A DNA stretch of 64,000 nt from Lachnospiraceae bacterium FE2018 (lineage in GTDB: Bacteria; Bacillota; Clostridia; Lachnospirales; Lachnospiraceae). Where the stretch lies: contig JNKK01000005.1 of the NCBI GenBank assembly GCA_000702845.1, positions 81,222-145,221 on the forward strand, read 5' to 3'. Below, in pieces: positions 27,595 through 37,495 of this stretch. Positions within the stretch are counted from its first letter, which is position 1; every line of letters begins with the position of its first letter. Position numbers and translations under genes: made by a program. The notes under the pieces were generated by a model. That model worked only from the letters and a program-made list of their open reading frames with translations. It did not search any database and was not told the DNA's origin.

Positions 27595-30228
27595 TTACTT
27601 CTGTTTCTCAGCAATTGCCGCCTGCGCTGCAGCCAGTCTTGCGATCGGTACACGGAACGGTGAGCAGGAAACATAGTCCAGACCGATTCTGTGGCAGAAT
27701 TCTACAGAAGACGGATCGCCGCCGTGCTCGCCGCAGATACCGAAATGGAGGTTCGGATTAACCGGCTTTGCAAGGTCGATTGCCTGCTGCATCATACGGC
27801 CGACGCCTGTCTGGTCAAGCTTTGCAAACGGATCGTTCTCAAAAATTTTCTCATCATAATACGCATCCAGGAACTTGTTTGCGTCATCGCGTGAGAATCC
27901 GTAGGTCAGCTGGGTCAGATCGTTTGTGCCGAAGCAGAAGAAATCAGCCTCTTCCGCGATGCGGTGTGCGCGGATGCATGCACGCGGTGTTTCAATCATG
28001 GTACCGATCTCATATTCGAGATCAACGTCTGTACGGGCGATCTCTGCATCTGCAGTGGTCTTGACAATTTTCTTTACGTGGTGCAGCTCTCTCTGACTGG
28101 ATGCCAGCGGAATCATAATCTCCGGCTTCACAACCCATTCCGGATGATTCTTCTGTACCTTGATGGCAGCGCGGATGACTGCCTTAGTCTGCATGACAGC
28201 GATCTCCGGGAAAGTGACTGCCAGACGGAGTCCTCTGTGTCCCATCATCGGGTTGAACTCATGCAGGGAAGCGATCATTGCTTTGATGTATTCAACTTTC
28301 TTGCCCTTGGTTGCTGCAAGCTTTGCGATCTCAATCTCATCGGTCGGAACAAACTCATGAAGCGGCGGATCCAGGAAACGGATGGTGACAGGGTTGCCTT
28401 CCAGTGCTTCATAAAGCTGCTCAAAGTCATTCTGCTGGTATGGCAGAATCTTGCTCAGAGCCGCCTCGCGCTCCTCGGATGTCTCGGAGATAATCATCTC
28501 GCGGAATGCAGAGATTCTCTCCTCATCAAAGAACATATGCTCGGTACGACACAGACCGATTCCTTCTGCGCCAAGTTCGCGTGCTCTTCTTGCATCTTCC
28601 GGTGTATCTGCATTTGTGCGGACTTTCAGTCTTCTATATTTGTCAGCCCATCCCATGATTCGGCCGAACTCACCTGCGATCTTTGCGTCAACTGTATCGA
28701 TGATACCGTCGTAGATATTACCGGTGGAACCGTCGATGGAAATGAAATCTCCCTCGTGGAACTCTTTTCCGCCGAGTGTGAATGTCTTGTTCGCCTCATC
28801 CATGGTGATATCGCCGCAGCCGGATACACAGCACTCACCCATACCGCGGGCAACAACTGCCGCGTGGCTGGTCATTCCGCCGCGGACGGTCAGGATACCT
28901 TCTGCAGACTTCATGCCGGCGATATCCTCCGGAGAAGTCTCCAGACGGGTCAGAATTACCTTCTCGCCTCTGTTTGCCCATTCAACCGCGTCGTCTGCCG
29001 TAAAGACGATCTTTCCGCAGGCAGCACCCGGAGACGCGCCGAGGCCCTTGCCGATCGGCTTCGCAGCCTTCAGTGCAGCTGTGTCAAACTGCGGATGCAG
29101 CAGCGTATCGAGGTTACGCGGATCGATCATAGCGACCGCCTCTTCCTCTGTACGCATTCCCTCGTCAACAAGGTCACATGCGATCTTCAGCGCAGCCTGT
29201 GCGGTTCTCTTGCCGTTTCTGGTCTGCAGCATGTAGAGCTTGCCGTTCTCTACGGTAAATTCCATGTCCTGCATGTCACGGTAATGATTTTCAAGGATTT
29301 TGCAGACATCTGTAAACTGTGCAAATGCCTCCGGGAACTTCTGCTCCATCTCGGTGATGTGCATCGGTGTGCGGACGCCTGCGACGACGTCCTCACCCTG
29401 TGCATTGGTCAGGAACTCACCAAACAGACCCTTTTCGCCGGTCGCAGGATCACGGGTAAATGCGACACCTGTTCCGCAGTCATCGCCCATATTACCAAAT
29501 GCCATGGACTGAACGTTGACAGCAGTTCCCCAGGAATACGGAATATCATTGTCGCGGCGGTAAATATTCGCGCGCGGGTTGTCCCAGCTGCGGAAGACAG
29601 CCATGATTGCACCCATCAGCTGTTCCTTCGGATCGAACGGGAAGTCTTCACCGATCTTGGTTTTATACTCAGCCTTAAACTGATTCGCCAGTTCTTTCAG
29701 ATCTTCCGCGGTCAGCTCAACATCCTGTGTCACACCGCGATCTTCTTTCATCTTATCAATGAGTTCTTCAAAATACTTCTTTCCGACTTCCATGACGACA
29801 TCGGAATACATCTGGATAAATCTTCTGTAGCAGTCCCATGCCCAGCGCGGATTACCGGATTTTTCTGCAATAACTTCTACAACATCCTCGTTCAGACCGA
29901 GGTTCAGGATTGTGTCCATCATACCCGGCATCGATGCACGTGCACCGGAACGTACAGATACAAGGAGGGGATTCTCTTTGTCACCAAACTTTTTACCGGT
30001 GATTTCCTCCATTTTGACGATGTACTCGTTGATCTGCTCCTGGATCTCAGCATTAATCTTTCTGCCGTCTTCGTAATACTGTGTGCAGGCTTCAGTTGTA
30101 ATCGTAAAGCCCTGCGGTACCGGCAGACCAATGTTGGTCATCTCAGCCAGGTTCGCACCCTTTCCGCCAAGCAGCTCACGCATGTTGGCATTTCCTTCGG
30201 TAAACAAGTACACCCATTTGTTCGCCAT
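27595..30228 (-). CDS. ppdK: Pyruvate, phosphate dikinase
   Basis: An 877-residue cytosolic enzyme that interconverts pyruvate + ATP + Pi and phosphoenolpyruvate + AMP + PPi; in anaerobic Clostridia it often replaces or complements pyruvate kinase. The domain order is normal. The N-terminal nucleotide-binding domain begins LLGGKGANLAEMTNIGLPVP. The swivelling phosphohistidine domain has GGMTSHAAVVARGMG (catalytic His) at about 455. The C-terminal TIM barrel has CRTEHMFFDEERI, CFGTNDLTQ and GICGEHGGDP (catalytic Cys) at about 833. ATG 30228 follows AGGAGG. Its own promoter (30288-30317) and terminator make it monocistronic. Very confident. Confidence 0.97.
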   Translation of the reverse strand: MANKWVYLFTEGNANMRELLGGKGANLAEMTNIGLPVPQGFTITTEACTQYYEDGRKINAEIQEQINEYIVKMEEITGKKFGDKENPLLVSVRSGARASMPGMMDTILNLGLNEDVVEVIAEKSGNPRWAWDCYRRFIQMYSDVVMEVGKKYFEELIDKMKEDRGVTQDVELTAEDLKELANQFKAEYKTKIGEDFPFDPKEQLMGAIMAVFRSWDNPRANIYRRDNDIPYSWGTAVNVQSMAFGNMGDDCGTGVAFTRDPATGEKGLFGEFLTNAQGEDVVAGVRTPMHITEMEQKFPEAFAQFTDVCKILENHYRDMQDMEFTVENGKLYMLQTRNGKRTAQAALKIACDLVDEGMRTEEEAVAMIDPRNLDTLLHPQFDTAALKAAKPIGKGLGASPGAACGKIVFTADDAVEWANRGEKVILTRLETSPEDIAGMKSAEGILTVRGGMTSHAAVVARGMGECCVSGCGDITMDEANKTFTLGGKEFHEGDFISIDGSTGNIYDGIIDTVDAKIAGEFGRIMGWADKYRRLKVRTNADTPEDARRARELGAEGIGLCRTEHMFFDEERISAFREMIISETSEEREAALSKILPYQQNDFEQLYEALEGNPVTIRFLDPPLHEFVPTDEIEIAKLAATKGKKVEYIKAMIASLHEFNPMMGHRGLRLAVTFPEIAVMQTKAVIRAAIKVQKNHPEWVVKPEIMIPLASSQRELHHVKKIVKTTADAEIARTDVDLEYEIGTMIETPRACIRAHRIAEEADFFCFGTNDLTQLTYGFSRDDANKFLDAYYDEKIFENDPFAKLDQTGVGRMMQQAIDLAKPVNPNLHFGICGEHGGDPSSVEFCHRIGLDYVSCSPFRVPIARLAAAQAAIAEKQK

Positions 30229-30287
30229 TATTTGTTTCCTCCTGATTTTTCTTTTTCCTATTCCAAAACAATTATCTCACGGTGACC

Positions 30288-30317
30288 ATTCTACCCTTGA
30301 ACACAGGCATTCGTCAA
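30288..30317 (-). promoter_or_regulatory. Predicted sigma-A promoter of ppdK
   Basis: Minus-strand TTGACG (30312-30317), 18-base spacer, TAGAAT (30288-30293). The leader would be about 55 nt and ends in an AGGAGG ribosome site. Confidence 0.7.
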
Positions 30318-30406
30318 GTTGCGAAACGATTCATTTGAGTGATTTCTGCTATAGTTTTTGCATTGTTTTCGGTACATGCGGGACGATAGCTGCGTACGCG
30401 TTAAAA

Positions 30407-30431
30407 AGGACTGCCTGAAACAGACAGTCCT
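30407..30431 (-). terminator. Terminator after the NlpC/P60 gene
   Basis: 11-bp stem AGGACTGCCTG/CAGACAGTCCT (one mismatch) with an AAA loop, followed on the minus strand by TTTTTAACG. It begins 34 bases after the stop codon. Confidence 0.85.
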
Positions 30432-30464
30432 CACAGAATCACTATATTTAGTTATGCATTTAAG

Positions 30465-31961
30465 TTATACAACTCTGCGCACGGCGAGAATCGTATGATA
30501 TGCGGCATTTGTTCCGCAGATTATTCCCCTGGTCGGATCAGATGCGTGTACGATCTGGCCTACGCCCATATAGATTGCAACATGGCCGCTGTAGCAGATG
30601 ATATCACCCGGCTGCGCTTCTGAATAGGAAACACCTCGTCCTGCGCTTCGCAGTGCACTGGACTGACGCGCCACGCTGTAACCAAAGTGTGCATATACCA
30701 GATGTACAAATCCGGAGCAGTCCGTTCCGTTCGTCAGACTGTTTCCGCCCCATACGTACGGATTGCCGACAAACTGAAGTGCATAGTCAACAATCGCCTG
30801 ACCTGCCGAAGATCCGGAAGAACTGCTGGCTGTTTCTTCTTCGTAGGACTCTTCCTCCTCGTAGGAATCGTAAGAATCGCTGTCTGAATCACTGCTGCTT
30901 TCGCTGTATGAACTGCTCTCCTCATCGCCGCTGTCTGAATAGCTGCTGCTTTCGCTGCTATCTTCGTCGTCGTAATAATCTGAACTGCTCTCGGAATCGC
31001 TTCCGGTGTAGCTGTCCTCTTCTTCATCGTAAGACTGCTGCTGTTCTTCCTCTGCCTGGCGTGCGGCTTCTTCCTCTGCAGCCTGACGTGCAGCCTCTTC
31101 TTCGGCTGCCTTGCGGGCTGCTTCCTCTTCTGCCGCCTTACGCGCAGCCTCTTCTTCGATGATGCGCTGTTCCTCTGCCTCTATGCGCTGCTGTTCCGCT
31201 GCCAGCTCCTGAATCTGCGCATTCTGCTGTGCAAGTATTTCCTGATAGGCTCCTGCCTTCTCATTGGCGCTGGCAAGCTGCGCATCATAATCTGCAGAAG
31301 TTTCCTTCGCCTCCTCCAGGAGACCTTCGAGGTTTTTCTTTTCGTCTTCCTGCTCGGACTGCATCTCCTCGAATTCGGCCTTTTGATTCTCCTGAGCCAC
31401 TTTCAGCTGTTTTACTTCCTCAACAACACCTTCATATTCATCCAGGCAGTCGCGGTCGTATGAATACATCTTCTGCGCAAATTCAGCCTGATTCAGAACC
31501 TTTGAAAGCGTGTCCTGCGAGAAAAGCATCATTCCCCATCCGCTGTTTCCGCCGGTCTCATAGATATACTGAATGCGCTTCTTCATTGCCTCATAAGCAG
31601 TATTTTCACGCTCTTCAGCATCTCCGAGGTCTAATATCGTCTGCTGTATTTCAAGCTCTTTATCACCGATTTGCTTCTCCAGTGTGTTAATAGACGCAAT
31701 CGCGGTCACCAGTTTTGCATCCAGTGAATCAATCTCTCCAACAATTTCCTTCTTTTTGTTTTCCAGCACGCCGATCGAATTCTGCAGACCCTCCAGCTTC
31801 GAAGCTGTATCTGACTGCTGTGCCTGCACTTCCTGCAGTTTGGAAGACGTCGCCGCCTTCTGTTCCTGCACCTCTTCCAGCGTGACGGCTCCGACAGATG
31901 CGATCTGGGCAAGTGTCAGTGTCATTGACAGTAACACTGTCATAAGTGCTCGTCTCTTCAC
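30465..31961 (-). CDS. Secreted NlpC/P60 peptidoglycan endopeptidase with coiled-coil N-terminus
   Basis: A 498-residue exported cell-wall hydrolase predicted to cut stem peptides. Residues 1-25 form a signal peptide (TVLLSMTLTLAQIASVGA). About 26-270 is a long coiled coil of the type seen in PcsB/CwlO-like hydrolases, usually controlled by FtsEX. About 270-305 is a repeated EEEAARKAA stretch, and about 305-380 is a Ser/Asp/Glu/Tyr-rich linker. The catalytic NlpC/P60 domain fills the rest: DCSGFV (Cys about 416), GHVAIY (His about 460) and VHASDP (His about 471). The start codon is GTG at 31961 with GGAGGG six bases upstream. Own promoter and terminator. Family very sure; regulation by FtsEX is inference. 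Confidence 0.92.
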   Translation of the reverse strand: MKRRALMTVLLSMTLTLAQIASVGAVTLEEVQEQKAATSSKLQEVQAQQSDTASKLEGLQNSIGVLENKKKEIVGEIDSLDAKLVTAIASINTLEKQIGDKELEIQQTILDLGDAEERENTAYEAMKKRIQYIYETGGNSGWGMMLFSQDTLSKVLNQAEFAQKMYSYDRDCLDEYEGVVEEVKQLKVAQENQKAEFEEMQSEQEDEKKNLEGLLEEAKETSADYDAQLASANEKAGAYQEILAQQNAQIQELAAEQQRIEAEEQRIIEEEAARKAAEEEAARKAAEEEAARQAAEEEAARQAEEEQQQSYDEEEDSYTGSDSESSSDYYDDEDSSESSSYSDSGDEESSSYSESSSDSDSDSYDSYEEEESYEEETASSSSGSSAGQAIVDYALQFVGNPYVWGGNSLTNGTDCSGFVHLVYAHFGYSVARQSSALRSAGRGVSYSEAQPGDIICYSGHVAIYMGVGQIVHASDPTRGIICGTNAAYHTILAVRRVV

Positions 31962-32024
31962 GCGTAACCCTCCTGTAATAATCTATGGAAATAAGATATA
32001 CTCCCCTCATTTACCACGGAATCT

Positions 32025-32054
32025 ATTGTAACACTCTCGTAACATTTCTGTCAA
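32025..32054 (-). promoter_or_regulatory. Predicted sigma-A promoter of the NlpC/P60 gene
   Basis: Minus-strand consensus TTGACA (32049-32054), 18-base spacer, TACAAT (32025-32030). Hexamers and spacing are identical to the sstT promoter. The leader is about 60 nt. Confidence 0.75.
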
Positions 32055-32141
32055 GTATATGTATTTACTGTGCCGTGGTCTATTACAAAAGGATTGCATT
32101 TTGTTACATCGTGGCAGAATCAAAAGATTCCGGCAAGATTA

Positions 32142-32834
32142 TCAGTCGCGGCTTTCGATTATGACCGGAACACCTGATTTCCAGCGGATCACGGCGGTTT
32201 CCTCTTCGATTTCATTACTGACACAGAGGCTTTCCCTGCCGGGTATCAGTGCGAAATCTGACAGCGGATAATGAAATCCTGTCAGCGTCAGCCCTGTTAC
32301 AGGACCGCCATACGGCAGTACGGAGACATATTTTCCGAACTGCGCTTCCCGGTACATTTCAATCTCATGACCGCCCGGCATGGAAATCCGGTTGTTCGCA
32401 TCAACAATCCACCCGCTGATCTGCTGTTCCCGCAGACGATAAAGCAGCGACAGATTGCCCCAGACATGGTCAAGCCGTGTTCCGGTTGCTCCGAGGAAAC
32501 AAATCTCACCGGCATTCTGTTCGACTGCAATCGCAGCGGCAAGTTCCGTGTCCGTGGCATCTTTTTCCGGCTGATGCCGGATGATGCGCATTGTTTTACC
32601 TGAAACTGTAATCACCGTTTCTTTTCTCAGCTCAGCTTCACAGAGCACTGCGCGCATTTCTCTGTTCTTAAGACTGTCAAAGTCACCCACAATCAGGTCA
32701 GGCAGGAACCCGCTCCGCAGACAGAAATCCAGCCCTCTGTCCGCTGCGATCAGCCTGTCCGGTTTATATTCTGATAAAAATCCGGAGGCGAACGTCTCCT
32801 GGATGTTCCCTCCGGATATAATAACAATTCTCAT
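32142..32834 (-). CDS. thiN: Thiamine diphosphokinase
   Basis: A 230-residue enzyme that transfers pyrophosphate from ATP to thiamine, giving thiamine diphosphate. Family motifs are in order: AADRGLDF, then DLIVGDFDSL, EKDATDTELA (metal and ATP binding) and GATGTRLDHVWGN. The C-terminal beta domain binds thiamine. It is the last gene of the priA-to-thiN run, 18 bases after rpe, a placement common in Firmicutes. No TPP riboswitch is seen in front of the operon segment. No clear terminator was found in the 180 bases before the NlpC/P60 gene. Confidence 0.93.
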   Translation of the reverse strand: MRIVIISGGNIQETFASGFLSEYKPDRLIAADRGLDFCLRSGFLPDLIVGDFDSLKNREMRAVLCEAELRKETVITVSGKTMRIIRHQPEKDATDTELAAAIAVEQNAGEICFLGATGTRLDHVWGNLSLLYRLREQQISGWIVDANNRISMPGGHEIEMYREAQFGKYVSVLPYGGPVTGLTLTGFHYPLSDFALIPGRESLCVSNEIEEETAVIRWKSGVPVIIESRD

Positions 32835-32852
32835 ATCTGATACGCTGCTCCC

Positions 32853-33515
32853 TTAAGCGCGCGCCGCGAATTTGTCATGGAAAAACTTTACATTTGCTGC
32901 GATATCGTCTTTAAATACAGCTGAGCCTGCAACAAGTATTTCAGCACCTGCATCAAGTACTTCATCCACTGTCTTTGCATTAACGCCGCCGTCCACCTCG
33001 ATCGGGATATTCGGATAACCGGCATCATCCAGTTTCTTCCGAAGATCACGAATTTTCTGCGTTACCACCGGAATATAGGACTGTCCGCCGTAACCCGGGT
33101 TGACAGACATCAGCAGAACCATATCCAGACGATCCATCACATAGTCGATCGCGTTCAGCGGTGTAGCCGGATTCAGTACAACGCCTGCCTGCATTCCTTG
33201 ATCATGGATTGCCTGCAGTGTGCGGTCAAGATGCTTACATGCTTCCGCATGAACTGTGACCATATCGGCACCGCATTTTTTCAGGTCTTCCGCATAGCGG
33301 CCTGGTTCATCTACCATCAGATGTACATCAAAGAACATCTTTGTGCACTTGCGGATCGATGTGATTACCGGCATACCGAATGAGATCGGCGGTACAAACT
33401 GACCGTCCATCACGTCAATGTGAAGCCATTCCACGCCATTGTCTTCAAGAATCTGAAACTGTTCGCCAAGGCGGGCAAAATCCGCCGAGAGCATAGAAGG
33501 TGCAAGCTTATACAT
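32853..33515 (-). CDS. rpe: Ribulose-phosphate 3-epimerase
   Basis: A 220-residue TIM-barrel enzyme that interconverts ribulose 5-phosphate and xylulose 5-phosphate. The motifs SMLSADFARLG, HIDVMDGQFVPPISFG (metal-binding His/Asp), HLMVDEP, VNPGYGGQSYIP and EVDGGVNAKT are all present. An in-frame TTG lies two codons upstream, but ATG 33515 is correctly spaced from AGGAGA, which lies in the last codons of rsgA. The rsgA stop is two bases before this ATG, so translation is coupled. Very confident. Confidence 0.96.
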   Translation of the reverse strand: MYKLAPSMLSADFARLGEQFQILEDNGVEWLHIDVMDGQFVPPISFGMPVITSIRKCTKMFFDVHLMVDEPGRYAEDLKKCGADMVTVHAEACKHLDRTLQAIHDQGMQAGVVLNPATPLNAIDYVMDRLDMVLLMSVNPGYGGQSYIPVVTQKIRDLRKKLDDAGYPNIPIEVDGGVNAKTVDEVLDAGAEILVAGSAVFKDDIAANVKFFHDKFAARA

Positions 33516-33517
33516 AG

Positions 33518-34402
33518 TCAATATCTCCTTTTCTCCTGTTCTTCTAGTTCCCTGTATAATCTGACGAAGCTCTGGTAGCGCTCCGAAGATATTTGTGACT
33601 CCTCCACAGCCTGTTTCACCGCACAGTCCGGTTCGTGAATATGCGCGCAGCCGACAAATCTGCAGCCGGATGCATGCGCTCTGATCTCCGGAAAGTACTG
33701 CTCCAGCGTTTCCTTCGGAAGTTCGGGAAGCTGCAGCGATGTGAACCCCGGCGTATCGCAGAGATAGCTGGCGTGATCCAGCGGAATCAGTTCGGTGTGT
33801 CTTGTCGTATGACGGCCGCGGCCCAGCTTTTTGCTGATGCTCCCGGTCTCCATAACGATCTCCTTCTGCATCAGATTCGTTATCGTGGATTTTCCGACAC
33901 CGGAAGGTCCTGCTGCAACTGTTACCTTTCCGCGCAGGCGTTCCAGTATTGCATCCATACCGTGCTCCTTCTCGGCGCTGCAGATCAGAACCTCGTAACC
34001 GGATGCACAGTATATTTCTTTCCAGCGCGAAATTTCCTCCGGATCTGCCAGATCCGATTTATTCAGAATAATAAATGCCGGAACATTCTGCCGCTCCATC
34101 ATCACGAGAAAACGGTCGATCATCAGCTGATCGGGATCCGGATCCCGCAGCGCGAACAGCACTGCGGCCTGATCAACATTTGCGACTGCCGGACGGATTA
34201 ACTCATTTTTCCGCGGTTCAATCCGGATGATACTGGCTTCTCTGTCCTGTTCGTGCGTAACCACAATCTCAACATCATCACCCGGCAGCGGTTTTTTTTT
34301 GTCTTTTCGAAAAATCCCTCTTGCCTTACATGCATAGGTGCCGGATTCTACTGTGCTGACATAGTAGAATCCGGCGATCCCTTTGATAATCTTTCCTCTC
34401 AT
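33518..34402 (-). CDS. rsgA: Ribosome small subunit-dependent GTPase A
   Basis: A 294-residue circularly permuted GTPase that acts in 30S ribosome maturation. An N-terminal OB-fold is followed by the GTPase motifs in permuted order: G4 ILNKSDL, then G1 AAGPSGVGKST and G3 DTPGF. The C-terminal zinc module has CRFVGCAHIHEPDCAVK. It starts 6 bases after prkC and runs directly into rpe. The prpC-prkC-rsgA-rpe-thiN order is a classic Firmicute arrangement. Confident. Confidence 0.95.
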   Translation of the reverse strand: MRGKIIKGIAGFYYVSTVESGTYACKARGIFRKDKKKPLPGDDVEIVVTHEQDREASIIRIEPRKNELIRPAVANVDQAAVLFALRDPDPDQLMIDRFLVMMERQNVPAFIILNKSDLADPEEISRWKEIYCASGYEVLICSAEKEHGMDAILERLRGKVTVAAGPSGVGKSTITNLMQKEIVMETGSISKKLGRGRHTTRHTELIPLDHASYLCDTPGFTSLQLPELPKETLEQYFPEIRAHASGCRFVGCAHIHEPDCAVKQAVEESQISSERYQSFVRLYRELEEQEKRRY

Positions 34403-34408
34403 GAACGG

Positions 34409-36448
34409 TTACACCGCCACAAACGGAACGTTGTTATACTGCCATTTTCTGACACCATCTTCATAGATATTAATGACGCCTGTCTCGCCGCTTTCACTGT
34501 AGATCGGCTCGTCGTAATCTCCTTCTGTCCACGGATTGGAGCCCTCGTAGATGGTGATGGTATTGCCGCCCTGCACCAGTTCCAGTCTTACAACACCGCC
34601 TTCATATCCATCCGGTTCAGAAAGCGTTCCGGAGAGACGGTACTGACCGCCTGCCTCTTCCTCTTCCTCCGAATTGATGTACAGTGTTATCGTTGTTCCG
34701 ACCGGTACCTCCGTTCCATAGGTCGGATCCATGCTGTAGACCTCTCCGATTCCCATGGCATCAGTACTGCCCTGTTCAATGTTGTATTCCAGTCCGAGAT
34801 GTGTCAGCGACTGTGTGGCTGTCGCCTCGTCATATCCGATCAGAGACGGAACCGTAACAGTTGCTTCCCCTCTGCTGATATATAATGTTACCGTCGAATT
34901 CGCCGGTACACTGCTTCCTGCAGCCGGTTCGGAGGAAATAACACTTCCGACTTCAACAGTCCCGTTGGACTGCAGCTCGACGCGCGGCACCAGACCAAGA
35001 TCCGTCAGTGCTTTCTCCGCATCAGCCTGTGACTTGCCCGCAAGATCAGAAGGAATCGTAACATTTGCCTTTCCGGAACTGACAACAACTTCTATCGTTG
35101 TATTGACGTTGACACGGCTTTCCGGATCAACATTCTGAGAAATGATTTCTCCCTCGGCATACTCGTCAGACGCATCTGTGCCGACCTGTTTAATACCGAT
35201 TTTACGTTTGACCGCTTCCTCTGTAGCAGCTGAGACAGTCATGCCGCGGAAATCCGGAACCTCAACCTGCTCCTCGGCAGCCGGCGTTTCTTCCGGAACA
35301 ACGCTCTCCGCCACACTGCTGGCAGAAGAACTGGTTTCATCTGTATTTCTTTTTCCAAAATGGAAGATGCCGGCCATATTGCCGATCAGAATAATCAGAA
35401 CAACGATGATGATTGCACCAATTACAAATCCGCCGATTGTAAGTCCGCGTTCCAGACCGGAACCCTTATCGTCGTCCTCATCATAATCTTCGTCGTCAAA
35501 TTTCCGGATCTTTTCTTTGTTTTCCTGCTTTTTATTGATTCCGCTGCGGATCTCCCGCAGTTCTTCATCGGAAACTTTCACTGTCTGTGCAGTATCATCG
35601 ATCGGCGTAAGTGTTACAAAGTCTCCCTGCGGTTCAAGCAGCGAACGTTTAAGATCGTCTATCAGTTCCCCGACATTCTGATAACGGCGCGCCTGATTCT
35701 TCTGCGTCGCCTTCAGAATAATCTGTTCCAGAGAATATGGCAGATCCGGCGTATATCTTGACGGAGGAACCATCTCTTCCTGCAGGTGTTTTATCGCGAT
35801 AGACACAGTCGTATCTCCGTCAAACGGAACACGGCCTGTCGCCATCTCATACATGGTAATACCAAGCGAATAGATATCACTCCGCGCGTCCGATACACCG
35901 CCGCGCACCTGCTCCGGTGAACTATAATGCACCGATCCCATTACATTTGCCGTAATCGTATTGGAATTAGATGCTTTTGCAATTCCGAAATCCGACAGCT
36001 TTACTTTGCCATCTGTAGAAATAATGATATTCTGCGGTTTAACGTCACGGTGTACAATGCCCTGATGATGTGCCGCCTGCAGTCCCAGCGAAACCTGAAT
36101 CGCAATGCTGGTTGCTTCTTTTACGGAAAGTTTTCCTTTTTTCGTAATGTAATTCTTGAGCGTGATTCCTTCAACCAGCTCCATTACAATATAATACAGT
36201 CCTCTGTCCTCACCGACGTCAAACACATTGACAACGTTGGGATGAGAAAGGCGGGCAGCAGCCTGTGCTTCCTTCTGAAATTTTGTCACAAACGAAGTAT
36301 CTTCCCGAAACTCCGCCTTCATGACCTTTACTGCAACCAGACGGCTCAGCTTGTGATCTCTGGCTTTATAGACATCTGCCATACCGCCGGAGCCGACACG
36401 CGATATGATTTCATAACGCTCCCCGAGTACAATTCCCTCTTTTAACAT
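34409..36448 (-). CDS. prkC: Membrane Ser/Thr protein kinase with PASTA domains
   Basis: A 679-residue kinase that senses cell-wall fragments or lipid II and controls growth, division and germination. The cytosolic kinase domain (about 11-270) has VGSGGMADVYKA, the catalytic HRDVKPQN and LSDFGIA. A basic/acidic juxtamembrane linker leads to one membrane segment (about 333-355, IGGFVIGAIIIVVLIILIG). Outside are three PASTA domains starting near 392, 460 and 528. A roughly 75-residue extra C-terminal domain ending WQYNNVPFVAV is not PASTA. The ATG at 36448 directly abuts the prpC stop (TAAATG), so kinase and phosphatase are coupled. Very confident. Confidence 0.96.
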   Translation of the reverse strand: MLKEGIVLGERYEIISRVGSGGMADVYKARDHKLSRLVAVKVMKAEFREDTSFVTKFQKEAQAAARLSHPNVVNVFDVGEDRGLYYIVMELVEGITLKNYITKKGKLSVKEATSIAIQVSLGLQAAHHQGIVHRDVKPQNIIISTDGKVKLSDFGIAKASNSNTITANVMGSVHYSSPEQVRGGVSDARSDIYSLGITMYEMATGRVPFDGDTTVSIAIKHLQEEMVPPSRYTPDLPYSLEQIILKATQKNQARRYQNVGELIDDLKRSLLEPQGDFVTLTPIDDTAQTVKVSDEELREIRSGINKKQENKEKIRKFDDEDYDEDDDKGSGLERGLTIGGFVIGAIIIVVLIILIGNMAGIFHFGKRNTDETSSSASSVAESVVPEETPAAEEQVEVPDFRGMTVSAATEEAVKRKIGIKQVGTDASDEYAEGEIISQNVDPESRVNVNTTIEVVVSSGKANVTIPSDLAGKSQADAEKALTDLGLVPRVELQSNGTVEVGSVISSEPAAGSSVPANSTVTLYISRGEATVTVPSLIGYDEATATQSLTHLGLEYNIEQGSTDAMGIGEVYSMDPTYGTEVPVGTTITLYINSEEEEEAGGQYRLSGTLSEPDGYEGGVVRLELVQGGNTITIYEGSNPWTEGDYDEPIYSESGETGVINIYEDGVRKWQYNNVPFVAV

Positions 36449-37378
36449 TTAGTTCCTCCCCGTCTCAGGCTGTGCCTGAAATTCATTCTCGTCTTCTGCA
36501 GACTCCTCTGCAGTAATATCCCCTTTACTGTCAAACTCCGCCGGAATCTCCTGCTCCGGTACATCCTCCCCGGCAGTATTATCCGGGAAAAGTTCTCCTG
36601 CTCCAGATTGCGTATCCTGCAGTTCTGTATCATCCGGCAAAGGATTCAGTTCCTCTGTTTCATATGGATCAACCACAACTACAGCGATGTTGTCAAGACC
36701 TCCCCCTGCATTCGCCAGTTCAACCAGCTTCTCTGCTCTGTCCTGCACATCATGATCACGGAGCACTTTATAAATAACGCTGCTTTCAACCATATTGTAA
36801 AGCCCGTCAGAGCACATCATAAAACAGTCCCCTGTCTCAAGCTTTACATCAAAAAAGTCTATTTTTACTTCTTCCGTAGTGCCGATTGCCCGTGTGATAA
36901 TATTCCTGTCCGGATGATTCTGACCTTCTTCCGGCGTCAGTTCTCCGAGCCGCACCATCTCCGCAATAAGTGAATGATCATGGGTAATCTGCCGGAATTC
37001 TGTTCCTGCAAGATACAGCCTCGAGTCACCGACATTCGCAACAAACAGATAGCCGCCGACGATCGTCGCTACCACCATTGTGCTGCCCATTCCCTTCAGT
37101 CCCGGATCACTTTGCGATTTTGCGAGTACTGCCTTATTGGCAGCTTCAATCCCGGCACGCATAATCTTGACCGGATTAAAGTTCTGATCCTCCCGGATCG
37201 TATCAGTTAAAACGCTGACGCCGTATCTTGAAGCGTAGTCTCCGGCATTGTGTCCTCCCATTCCATCCGCAACAACGAACAGATTCGGAAGGTTTCCCAC
37301 CGGCTCAGAAGACACAAAGATGAAATCCTGATTCATCTTGCGGATCTGTCCGATGTCTGTTGCTGAATATACCTTCAT
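36449..37378 (-). CDS. prpC: PP2C-type Ser/Thr phosphatase
   Basis: A 309-residue metal-dependent phosphatase that reverses PrkC phosphorylation. PP2C motifs are present: SATDIGQIRKMNQD, FVVADGMGGHNAGDYAS (metal-binding Asp/Gly), NVGDSRLYL, HPDRNIITRAIG, FMMCSDGLYN and GGGLDNIAVVVV. The C-terminus carries an acidic Glu/Asp-rich tail of about 65 residues that is not part of the PP2C fold. Two ATGs lie close together; 37378 has 9-base spacing from GGAG, while 37384 has only three, so 37378 was chosen. Located 117 bases after rlmN. Confidence 0.94.
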   Translation of the reverse strand: MKVYSATDIGQIRKMNQDFIFVSSEPVGNLPNLFVVADGMGGHNAGDYASRYGVSVLTDTIREDQNFNPVKIMRAGIEAANKAVLAKSQSDPGLKGMGSTMVVATIVGGYLFVANVGDSRLYLAGTEFRQITHDHSLIAEMVRLGELTPEEGQNHPDRNIITRAIGTTEEVKIDFFDVKLETGDCFMMCSDGLYNMVESSVIYKVLRDHDVQDRAEKLVELANAGGGLDNIAVVVVDPYETEELNPLPDDTELQDTQSGAGELFPDNTAGEDVPEQEIPAEFDSKGDITAEESAEDENEFQAQPETGRN

Positions 37379-37495
37379 ACACATTTACTCCTGCTCATAC
37401 TTTTGGTCAATGCTCTGTCATTTTCCTGTATTTCTTACAGTCTCTGTCTCAGAACATCTGCACCGTTCCGTTTTTATCTTTAAAGATGCACAGAC

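Noticed and set aside
27964..30285. A 773-codon open frame antisense to ppdK
   Set aside because: It is the complement of a highly conserved gene with strong codon bias, has no ribosome site, and its translation resembles nothing.
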